Shown: one piece after another, positions 8,818 to 16,511 of the stretch
Layout of the letters: each line of letters starts with the position of its first letter
How positions within the stretch are numbered: position 1 is the stretch's first letter
Source: Methylorubrum rhodinum
GTDB lineage: Bacteria > Pseudomonadota > Alphaproteobacteria > Rhizobiales > Beijerinckiaceae
DNA length: 64,000 nt
Direction of reading: 5' to 3'
NCBI RefSeq assembly: GCF_014199935.1
Contig: NZ_JACHOP010000014.1
Coordinates: 54,871 to 118,870 of the forward strand
Made by a program: the position numbers and the translations under genes
The notes under the pieces: model-generated
Told to the model about the DNA's origin: nothing
Database searches by the model: none
The model's input: the letters and a program-made list of their open reading frames with translations, nothing else

Positions 8818-9429
8818 TCAGCCCGCGGGCGGCCGGGTCGCCACCATCGAGGGCCGCTCGCTGATCCCCGCGAACCACGCGGCCAAGCCGGGAGCGTCGT
8901 CGCGCCACGCGATGTCGGAGAAGCGCAGGTCGAGATAGGCGAGCGCGCAGGCGAGCGCGACGGTGCCGATGTCGATGCGCTCAGCCAGATCGCCAGCCCG
9001 CTCCTCGAACCACGCCAGCGTCGTCTCGATCTTGGCGCTCTGGCCCTTGATCCAGGTTGCGGAGCGCTCGCTCTCCGGCCGGGCGGTCAGCTCGTAGCGG
9101 ATCAGCAGGGCGGCATCGAGCACGCCGTCGGCGGCCGATTGCTCGTTGAGCGCCCGCCAGCGCGCCGCGCCCTCGCGGGGGAAGAGGCCGCCGCCGGCCA
9201 GCGCGTCGAGGTATTCGCAGATCACCCGGCTGTCGGCGAGCGCGTGGCCGTCCGCGTCGATCAGCGTCGGCACCTGGGCGAGCGGGTGCTGCGCCAGGAC
9301 CGAGCGGTCGCGCTCGACCGGATGGACCTTGCTCGGCAGCAGCTCGATGCGCTCGGCGAGACCGAGTTCGTGGGCGACCACCATCACCTTCCGGACGAAG
9401 GGCGAGGTGTGCGAGTGGAACAGCTTCAA
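8818..9429 (-). CDS. Glutathione S-transferase-like protein
   Basis: 203 residues from TTG 9429 with GGAGAAG upstream. The N-terminal thioredoxin-like domain shows LFHSHTSPFVRKV (the active-site Ser region), QHPLAQVPTLIDADG with the cis-Pro, and DSRVICEYLDAL (glutathione gamma-Glu binding Ser). The all-helical C-terminal domain follows from about residue 85. Length and motifs fit the YibF/beta-like bacterial GSTs. The substrate is unknown. It appears monocistronic. Confidence 0.85.
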   Translation of the reverse strand: MKLFHSHTSPFVRKVMVVAHELGLAERIELLPSKVHPVERDRSVLAQHPLAQVPTLIDADGHALADSRVICEYLDALAGGGLFPREGAARWRALNEQSAADGVLDAALLIRYELTARPESERSATWIKGQSAKIETTLAWFEERAGDLAERIDIGTVALACALAYLDLRFSDIAWRDDAPGLAAWFAGISERPSMVATRPPAG

Positions 9430-9706
9430 GGCAGCACTTCTCCGACTCTCGTGACGGCGACGGACGACTCATACCCGATGCATCCGCGACCGAGCGACGT
9501 CGCGGTCGCTGCCGGTGATCGTAGAGCGGATCGCCTATGGATGCTTCGGCCGCTCGTGTCCACCGAGCAGACCTTGCCGGAGCGACGGATCATCGGCACG
9601 GGACGATAGGGAACGGAGCGAGCCGCGTTTCACGAGACCCGGGCAACCTGGGGAACGCGCCTTCAGAATCCGAAGGTTGCACAGGGTCGGCATGCGCCGG
9701 CCCCCT

Positions 9707-10171
9707 TCAGGGGCCGTCCGGCGGTGCGGCGGCGTTCGTGCGGCGCGGCGCGATCAACTGATCGAAGACGACGCGCCTGCCGGTCTTCTTGTAGCGGACG
9801 CCCATGGCGCGGCGGCCGATGTTCCGAGCCTTGCCGGCCTCCACCAGCGCGACGAGCGTCTCCGGCGCCGCTGCGGCCGCCGTCATGACCCAGGCCACGT
9901 CGGCGCCGTCGGGCCGGTCGAGGGGCGGCGGCCGTCCGGTGCGGGCGAACTCGCGCGCTTCCGCGAGCCCGTAGAGGTGCCATCCGAGATAACCCACGAC
10001 CCGCCGGTCGTCGAAGGCGAACAGCGCGTGGCCGCGACGGATCTGGTCGTCGACGGTCTGGGTCAGGTCGCCGAACCGGAAGGCGGAGAACGGCGCGCGG
10101 CGGGCGAGGAAATGGAGCGCGATCCCCAGGGTGGTGTAGGACGGGTCCAGGGCACGGATCGTGATGGCCAA
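9707..10171 (-). CDS. Possible HlyC/RtxC-type lysine acyltransferase
   Basis: 154 residues from TTG 10171, which has GAGGAG at good spacing. The layout resembles toxin-activating acyltransferases: a His near residue 20 (LHFLARRAPFSAF), a strand GHALFAFDDRRVVGYLGWHLYG like the HlyC 'DDxPVAYCSWA' region, an ADVAWVMTAAAAAPET region where HlyC has its FIDWIAPFG, and a basic C-terminus (YKKTGRRVVFDQL). HlyC's catalytic Asp does not align clearly. The fold is GNAT-related, so an ordinary acetyltransferase remains possible. An RTX protein gene lies 2.4 kb away, a suggestive but indirect link. Confidence 0.5.
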   Translation of the reverse strand: MAITIRALDPSYTTLGIALHFLARRAPFSAFRFGDLTQTVDDQIRRGHALFAFDDRRVVGYLGWHLYGLAEAREFARTGRPPPLDRPDGADVAWVMTAAAAAPETLVALVEAGKARNIGRRAMGVRYKKTGRRVVFDQLIAPRRTNAAAPPDGP

Positions 10172-10245
10172 GACTGTGCTCCTCGTCTTGCGAATGCGAT
10201 GCGGGCCGGCGACCGGCTCGTCGGGGTATCGTCAAGGGGTGGGCG

Positions 10246-11217
10246 TCACGACATGGCCGCCTCGGGCGCGTGGATGCGGAGGAAGTCTCCGACCTCCGCG
10301 GGATCGGGCAGGCCGTCGAGGACGCCGTGGCGCGTCACCATCAGGGCACCGCAGGCCGCCGCGATCCGGCCGCTCGCATCCCAGTGCCGGCCCGCCACGA
10401 AACCGGCCGCCAGGCCGGCGGTGAAGGCGTCGCCGGCGCCCAACGTGTCGACGGCGGTGACCTGGTACGCACGTTGATCCAGGATCGTCGAACCGCCGAG
10501 GACGATTCGCGCTCCGGCCGCGCCGAAGGTGATCACCAGGACCTCGACGCCGCGCGCGTGCAGTGCCCGCGCAAGTCCCTCCGCCGCCGCGCGCAGCCCG
10601 CCGGTGCCGGCCGGTCCCGCGAGACGGCCGAGCAGGGCCTCGGCCTCGGTCTCGTTGAGGACGAGGATCGTGGTGGCGGCCAGGATCTCGTCCGAGGGCA
10701 ACCGGAACGGCGACGGATTGAGGAGGGTGGGGATCCCGGCACCGCGCGCGATGGCGAAGGCTTCCGCGACGGGGTCGTCGCCGATCTCGAACTGCGCGAG
10801 CACCATCGCGCTGGACAGGATGCCCGCCGCCGCCGAGCGCACCGTCTCCCGCGACAGCAGAAGGTTGGCGCCGGGATGGACCGCGAGGCAGTTCTCGCCG
10901 TCGGTGCCGACGAAGCCGACGCCGATGCCGGTCGAGCCCGGATGCGGGCGGATCATGGAGGTCGGCAGGCCCATCCGCCGCAGCGCGGGCTCGGCCAGGG
11001 CCGCGAGATGGTCCGTCCCGATGGGGATCAGACCGTCCACCGCGATCCCGAGCCGACGCAGGCCGGCGGCGACGTTGAAGCCCTTGCCGCCCGGCTCCCA
11101 GGCGATCGCCGAGGCCCGAAGCGACTCGCCGGGTCGGGGAAGCCGATCGACCCGGAACGTGCCGGCCGCGACGAAACTCCCGAGCACAAAAGCGTGTCCC
11201 ACAAAAGCGTGTCCCAT
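10246..11217 (-). CDS. PfkB/ribokinase-family carbohydrate kinase
   Basis: 323 residues from ATG 11217 (GGATGAG upstream); ATG 11226 and 11241 are alternatives. The PfkB motifs are present: a glycine-rich WEPGGKGFNVAAGLRRLG near the N-terminus and the catalytic C-terminal signature DTLGAGDAFTAGLAAGF with the Asp base in GAGD. GIPTLLNPSP and ILVLNETEAEALLG are also typical of ribokinases. It phosphorylates a sugar or nucleoside using ATP. It is transcribed divergently from a GntR/UTRA regulator, which suggests that this regulator senses the substrate or product. The N-terminus carries a duplicated GHAFV pentapeptide caused by a 15-bp tandem repeat. Confidence 0.85.
   Translation of the reverse strand: MGHAFVGHAFVLGSFVAAGTFRVDRLPRPGESLRASAIAWEPGGKGFNVAAGLRRLGIAVDGLIPIGTDHLAALAEPALRRMGLPTSMIRPHPGSTGIGVGFVGTDGENCLAVHPGANLLLSRETVRSAAAGILSSAMVLAQFEIGDDPVAEAFAIARGAGIPTLLNPSPFRLPSDEILAATTILVLNETEAEALLGRLAGPAGTGGLRAAAEGLARALHARGVEVLVITFGAAGARIVLGGSTILDQRAYQVTAVDTLGAGDAFTAGLAAGFVAGRHWDASGRIAAACGALMVTRHGVLDGLPDPAEVGDFLRIHAPEAAMS
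11186..11215. repeat. 15-bp perfect tandem duplication in the kinase N-terminus
   Basis: The unit acaaaagcgtgtccc occurs twice head to tail at 11186-11200 and 11201-11215. Read on the minus strand it encodes GHAFV twice, right after the start. It lies in or beside the divergent promoter region shared with the GntR gene. Confidence 0.9.
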
Positions 11218-11294
11218 GTGGCTCATCCGGCGCGGGATCATGTAGGATCGGCGCGTGGTGCGCCGCCCGGACGCTCGCACACGGTGCTGCCGCA

Positions 11295-12050
11295 TTGACC
11301 AGACCGCCGAACGTTCTCGCGAAGCTCCGCATCCAGAACGACACCGCCCTCCCGATGTATCGGCAACTGGAACACCAGTTCCGGACCATGATCGCCGACG
11401 GTGTCCTGCCCCCCGGCGCCACCCTGCCCGCCGAGCGCAAGCTGGCGCTCGATCTCGGCATCAGCCGGAAGACCGTTCAGCAATGCTACGAAGCCCTGCG
11501 CCAGCAGCGGATGGTGAGCGCGCATGGCCGCAATGGCTACATCGTCGAGGACGGGTTTCGCCGCATCAAGCCCGGCATGGAACGCCTCAAGGGCTTCACG
11601 CAGGAGATGCAGGAACTCGGTCGGGTCCCCTCGTCCCGCATCCTTGAGCGGACGATCGGCGAGGATCGCTCCATCGCCTCGATCTTCGGCCTCTCCTCCA
11701 CCGCCCGGTTCCTGCGGCTCGTGCGTGTGCGCATGGGCGACGGGATTCCCTTGTCGGTGGAACGGGCGTGGTACGATCTCGACATCGCTCCCGGCCTCGC
11801 CGAGGCGGACCTGACGGGGTCGGTCTACGATCGTCTGGCCGAGTGCGGCGCCCCTCTCCTCGAGTGCGAGCAGACCATCGAGGCGGCCTCGCCGGAGCCG
11901 CAGGAATGCGAGATCTTCGGCTTCTCCAAACCGATCCCGTGCCTGCTGATCAAGCGCCGCTCCTACGGCACCGATGCGCGCCTGATCGAGTATGTCGAAG
12001 GCCTCTTTCGCGGGGACACCTACGCCTATCGGCTGCACCTGCGGGCCTGA
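11295..12050 (+). CDS. GntR-family regulator with UTRA ligand domain
   Basis: 251 residues from TTG 11295. Residues 15-80 are a GntR winged helix (PMYRQLEHQFRTMIADG, TLPAERKLALDLGISRKTVQQCYEALRQQ). Residues 100-250 are a UTRA/chorismate-lyase-like domain (FLRLVRVRMGDGIPLSVERAWYD, IEYVEGLFRGDTYAYRLHL). HutC-subfamily regulators of this kind sense sugars, phosphosugars or amino acids and usually repress neighbours. It diverges from the PfkB kinase with starts about 80 bases apart, so it probably controls that gene and itself from the shared region. Confidence 0.88.
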   Translation: MTRPPNVLAKLRIQNDTALPMYRQLEHQFRTMIADGVLPPGATLPAERKLALDLGISRKTVQQCYEALRQQRMVSAHGRNGYIVEDGFRRIKPGMERLKGFTQEMQELGRVPSSRILERTIGEDRSIASIFGLSSTARFLRLVRVRMGDGIPLSVERAWYDLDIAPGLAEADLTGSVYDRLAECGAPLLECEQTIEAASPEPQECEIFGFSKPIPCLLIKRRSYGTDARLIEYVEGLFRGDTYAYRLHLRA

Positions 12051-12077
12051 TCCGTTCCGCCCTGGCACGCCGTGAGG

Positions 12078-12218
12078 TCACCACGCTCGACCGTTTCGGG
12101 CATCGCAGAATCCGGGATGCCAGGCTTCGCCGAGGCTGGGCAGGCGGCGGGTTCCGGCGACCGGCTGCCACCACAGGATGTTGATGCCCTGTTCTTGACT
12201 GGACTGGATCTCCTTCAT
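12078..12218 (-). CDS. Possible small ORF of 46 residues, unrecognised
   Basis: ATG 12218 to TGA 12078, with GGGAGGGG about ten bases upstream. The product begins MKEIQSSQEQGINILWW and has no recognised domain. Convergent to the GntR gene. Could be a remnant or chance coding. Confidence 0.25.
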   Translation of the reverse strand: MKEIQSSQEQGINILWWQPVAGTRRLPSLGEAWHPGFCDARNGRAW

Positions 12219-12578
12219 CGTCCGCCGCCCCTCCCGACCGGTCCGAGCCGTGAATCAAGCTCATCTCAGGAGCAAGGTCCCATGACGAGGCCGCGGAGGC
12301 AATGCTCCGGCTCGGCCCCGCCTTGCGAACCGGCGTGGAGATTTCCTTTTTGGTACCAAATCAGGGAGCCAATTCACGGTCTCGACTCGCAATTACTGGC
12401 CGAAAGCGGGTCTTTGGGCTCATTTTGGTAGCGGCGAATATTTTTGCGTGTTAGCCCTTGAAACGCCGGGCAGCCCGATTCGAGGGCGATGCCTTCAGGA
12501 CCTTCGGCGCCATCGCCCCCTCCCTGCGAACCGCTCCGGCGGGTCGGGACGGCGGGCGACTCATGGGGGGATCAGGCG
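12219..12578. other. Intergenic region before the RTX protease gene
   Basis: No convincing gene. The stretch 12350-12450 is AT-richer than its surroundings and is the likeliest place for the promoter of the protease gene. I see no clear -35/-10 pair. GGGGGA stands nine bases before the chosen ATG at 12579. Confidence 0.4.
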
Positions 12579-15500
12579 ATGTGCATCCTTTGCAGCGACA
12601 GGCTGGGCTACGTCTCCAGGCATTGGATGTCCGGACCCTCGGCGGGAAGCGGATCTCCGTCAGCGGAGGAGGTCGGCGCCCCGCCGGTCGGCACTCTCGC
12701 CACGGTCATCGACCAGCTCACCACCTCGTGGGTCTCCGACAACGACGCCCGGACCTGGGCGAAGACACAGGTGGTCTACGCGATCCCCTCGACGGCGCCG
12801 CCGAGCAGCGGCAACAACGAGGCGACGGGCTTCCGGACCATGACCGCGCTGATGGTCGCGCGCGCCCGCGAATCGTTCGAGCTCTGGGACGACCTGATCG
12901 CCATCGACCTCGTCGAGACCTCGTCCGCGACCAACCACGACATCAGCTTCGCCTACACCTCCGTGACGGAGGACGGCGGAACCTACGCATCGCCGACTAG
13001 GACGCAGGGCAGCAACGGCGTCGACACCATCACCAAGCAGCGGATCTGGATGAATTCCGGCTGGGATTCCCACGATACCGACGCCGACATGTTCTACGGC
13101 GGCTACGGAATCCAGACCTACGTCCACGAGATCGGCCACACCCTCGGCCTCTCCCATGGCGGCAAATACAACGCCGCACCGGGCGTCTCAATCACGTACA
13201 ACAACAATGCCGAATACGCGCAGGACACGCGCAAATACACCGTCATGTCCTATTTCAACGCGGACGCGGACGGGTCCGGCACCGATCATTTCGGCCGACG
13301 CGACGACGATCGCAACGGATCTCTCGATCGGACCTTCGGCGCGACCCCACTCCTCGACGACATCTCGGCGATCCAGGCCAAGTACGGCGCCGATCTGACG
13401 ACGCGCACGGGCAACACGACCTACGGGTTCAACTCCAACGCGGGCCGCGGAGCGTTCGATTTCAACCAGAACACCGATCCGGTCATCGCGATCTACGATG
13501 CCGGCGGATACGACACCCTGGACGTGTCCGGCTTCACCACGAACCAGTTGATCGATCTCGGGCCGGGCACCTTCTCCGATATCGGCAGCATGACCGACAA
13601 CGTCGCCATCGCCCGCAACACGACGATCGAAGCGGCGATCGGCGGGTCGGGCAACGACACGATGTACGGCAATGCCGTCAGCAACGGCCTCACCGGAAAC
13701 AGCGGAAACGACAGGATCTTCGGCTTCGACGGCGGCGATACGCTCAACGGCGGATTCGGCAACGACATGCTGTACGGCGGAACCGGCGGCGACTCCCTCG
13801 ATGGCGGTCCGGGCGACAACGGGCTCTACGGCGAGGATGGGAGCGACACGCTCCGGTCCGGTTCCGGCAAGGACTACATCGATGGCGGGACCGGCTTCGA
13901 CTATGTCAGCTATGCCGCCTCGAATGCGGGCGTCACGGTCGACCTCGCGCTCGGCAAGGTCCTCGACGGCTACGCCAGCGGCGATACGATCGTGGGGATC
14001 GAGGGCGCCTACGGCTCGGCCTTCGCCGACAACCTGAGCGGCGCCACCACGGCGTCGAGCCTGTATGGCGGCGGCGGCGACGACAAGCTGCGGGGCCTGG
14101 GCGCGAACGACATCCTCTACGGCGAGGCCGGAAACGACACCATCGTGGGCGGTGCTGGCAGCGACATCGTGTTCGGCGGCGACGGCTTCGACACAGCCGT
14201 CTTCGAGGGAAGCGCCGGCGTCACCGTGAACTTGGTCAACGGGGCCCATGCCGGCGACGCCGCCGGAGATCTCTTCTCCTCGATCGAGCGCTTCCTCGGC
14301 AGCAACTACGGCGACACGTTCGTCGGCGCGGCGGCGGCCGACGATTTCAGGGGGCGGGGCGGGACGGACAGCCTCACCGGAAACGGAGGCGCCGACACGC
14401 TGGAAGGCGGTGCGGGCGGCGATCGGCTCGACGGCGGCGACGGGAACGACACGGCGACCTATGCGGGATCGTCCGCGGGGGTCTATGTCGACCTGTCCCT
14501 CGGCAAGGTGGCCAACGGCGACGCGCAGGGCGACACCCTCGTCAGTATCGAGAACCTCGAAGGCTCGAATTACGGCGACACCCTCGGCGGCAGCGAGGGC
14601 GCCAACACGATCAACGGCGGGGCCGGAAACGACACCCTGTCCGGCGCCGGCGGCGTGGATCAGATCGGCGGCGGCGCCGGGGACGACGGCATCACCGGCG
14701 GGGCCGGAGCCGATTACATGCTCGCCGGAGACGGTGTCGACTGGGCCTACTACAGCGATTCGAACGCCGGGGTCACCGTCGACATCAGCGCCGGCAAGGT
14801 CGCCGGCATCGGCGGCACCGCCGAGGGCGACGCCCTGGTGGATTTCGAGAACATCCTCGGCTCGGCCTATGCGGACACGCTCTACGGCAACGGCTTCACC
14901 AACATCCTCAGCGGCGCTGCCGGGATCGACAAACTGTACGGCCGCGACGGCGACGATACCCTGATCGGCGGCGCGGGCGGCGATACCCTCGACGGCGGCA
15001 TCGGCACTGACCTCGTGGATTACGGCGCCTCGTCCGCGGGTGTGTCGGTCAACCTCAGCACCGGCGCGGCGAGCGGCGGCGACGCGGCGGGGGATATCCT
15101 CATCGGGATCGAGAGGGTGGCCGGATCCGGCTTCGCCGATACGCTGGTCGGGACCGCCGGGATCGATCGCCTCGACGGGCGAGCCGGAGCCGACAAGCTG
15201 GAAGGTCTCGACGGCAGCGACGTGTACTACGTCGACGACAGCGGCGACCTCACCTTCGAGGCCGCGGGCAAAGGCAGCGACACCGTCATGGCCGCGGTGA
15301 ACTACGGGCTGACGGCCGGCCAATCCATCGAGATCCTGCGCACGCTCCTCGATACCGGCAAGGGCGCCATCGACCTGACCGGCAACGAACTCGCCAACAT
15401 GCTCGTCGGCAACGATGGCGCCAACATCCTCAACGGCGGGGCCGGCCTCGATAACCTGTACGGGCGGGCCGGCGACGACAGCTTCATCGTCGACAATGCC

Positions 15501-16298
15501 GGTGACCGGGTGTTCGAGGCCTCGGGCGGGGGCGTCGACCGGGTATTCGCCTCGACCAGCTACGCGCTCCAGGTCGGGCAGGAGATCGAGGGGCTGCAGC
15601 TCCTCGCCTCGACCGGGACGACCAAGCTCGATCTCACCGGCAACGCGATCAGCCAATCGCTGGTCGGCAACAACGGGGACAACGTCATCAACGGCGGCAT
15701 CGGCCGCGACGCGATGACGGGGCGCGGCGGCAACGACACCTTCATCATCGACAATATCGGCGACCGGGTGCGCGAGGCGGCGGGCGGCGGCAGCGACACG
15801 GTGCTGGGCTCGACGAGCTACGCGCTCGCGGCAGGTCAGGAGATCGAGGCGCTGCAACTGCTCTCGTCGACCGGCACGGCACGGCTCAACCTCAGCGGCA
15901 ACGAGTTCGGTCAGAAGCTGGTGGGCAACAACGGCGCCAACGTGCTCGACGGCCGGGGCGGCAACGATCTGTTGATCGGCCGGGGCGGCGCCGACAGCTT
16001 CGCCTTCTCGACGGCCCTGGGCTCGACCAACGTCGACAGCATCTCTGACTTCGCGGCCGAGGACACGGTGCGGCTGTCGAAAAGTGTCTTTTCCGCGCTG
16101 GCGCCTGGGCAGCTCGCCGACGGCGCGTTCAAGAACATCAGCACGGGCATCGCCGATTCCGGCGACCGCATTCTGTACAAGCAGGCCACCGGCGAGCTGT
16201 TCTACGACGCGGATGGCTCGGGGAACGGGGCATCGGTGAAGTTCGCCGTGCTCGACAACAAGGCCGCGCTCACGGCAGCGGACTTCCTCGTGGTTTGA
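12579..16298 (+). CDS. Secreted serralysin-like RTX metalloprotease
   Basis: 1239 residues from ATG 12579; 30 more residues upstream in frame are Pro/Arg-rich and unlikely. The zinc motif HEIGHTLGLSH (H183, E184, H187, H193) and the Met-turn TVMSYF (M223) place the N-terminal 300 residues in the M10 serralysin group. From about residue 355 onward there are many GGxGxDxhx calcium-binding nonapeptides, interspersed with repeated modules of the form SNAGVTVDL-GK. Three longer repeats (YALQVGQEIE-LQLL) lie near the end. The C-terminus (DSISDFAAED to ADFLVV) is the uncleaved type I secretion signal. There is no Sec signal and no ABC/MFP exporter in the window, so export must rely on a distant transporter. 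Confidence 0.9.
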   Translation: MCILCSDRLGYVSRHWMSGPSAGSGSPSAEEVGAPPVGTLATVIDQLTTSWVSDNDARTWAKTQVVYAIPSTAPPSSGNNEATGFRTMTALMVARARESFELWDDLIAIDLVETSSATNHDISFAYTSVTEDGGTYASPTRTQGSNGVDTITKQRIWMNSGWDSHDTDADMFYGGYGIQTYVHEIGHTLGLSHGGKYNAAPGVSITYNNNAEYAQDTRKYTVMSYFNADADGSGTDHFGRRDDDRNGSLDRTFGATPLLDDISAIQAKYGADLTTRTGNTTYGFNSNAGRGAFDFNQNTDPVIAIYDAGGYDTLDVSGFTTNQLIDLGPGTFSDIGSMTDNVAIARNTTIEAAIGGSGNDTMYGNAVSNGLTGNSGNDRIFGFDGGDTLNGGFGNDMLYGGTGGDSLDGGPGDNGLYGEDGSDTLRSGSGKDYIDGGTGFDYVSYAASNAGVTVDLALGKVLDGYASGDTIVGIEGAYGSAFADNLSGATTASSLYGGGGDDKLRGLGANDILYGEAGNDTIVGGAGSDIVFGGDGFDTAVFEGSAGVTVNLVNGAHAGDAAGDLFSSIERFLGSNYGDTFVGAAAADDFRGRGGTDSLTGNGGADTLEGGAGGDRLDGGDGNDTATYAGSSAGVYVDLSLGKVANGDAQGDTLVSIENLEGSNYGDTLGGSEGANTINGGAGNDTLSGAGGVDQIGGGAGDDGITGGAGADYMLAGDGVDWAYYSDSNAGVTVDISAGKVAGIGGTAEGDALVDFENILGSAYADTLYGNGFTNILSGAAGIDKLYGRDGDDTLIGGAGGDTLDGGIGTDLVDYGASSAGVSVNLSTGAASGGDAAGDILIGIERVAGSGFADTLVGTAGIDRLDGRAGADKLEGLDGSDVYYVDDSGDLTFEAAGKGSDTVMAAVNYGLTAGQSIEILRTLLDTGKGAIDLTGNELANMLVGNDGANILNGGAGLDNLYGRAGDDSFIVDNAGDRVFEASGGGVDRVFASTSYALQVGQEIEGLQLLASTGTTKLDLTGNAISQSLVGNNGDNVINGGIGRDAMTGRGGNDTFIIDNIGDRVREAAGGGSDTVLGSTSYALAAGQEIEALQLLSSTGTARLNLSGNEFGQKLVGNNGANVLDGRGGNDLLIGRGGADSFAFSTALGSTNVDSISDFAAEDTVRLSKSVFSALAPGQLADGAFKNISTGIADSGDRILYKQATGELFYDADGSGNGASVKFAVLDNKAALTAADFLVV

Positions 16299-16511
16299 TC
16301 GCCCGGAGGGGAGCGTTCCGAGAGCGGTCCCCTCCCGCTCGCGCCTCGCGGGTCGATCGGCCCGATGCTATGGTTCGTCGTGGTTTTTGGTGGATCACGC
16401 TTCGAGAAGGAAGCGGCGAGGCGGGAAGACGAGCTTGGCGCGGCCTTTCCCATGCCGTTGCCGGCATCCGGCCTTCCGGTTGCGAACGGACGGCCGAATG
16501 CGCCGCCGCCG

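Noticed and set aside
13188..15857. An 889-codon open frame antisense to the RTX protease
   Set aside because: It is a mirror of the glycine/aspartate-rich RTX repeats in a GC-rich genome; it has no domain and the plus-strand frame is a clear protein.
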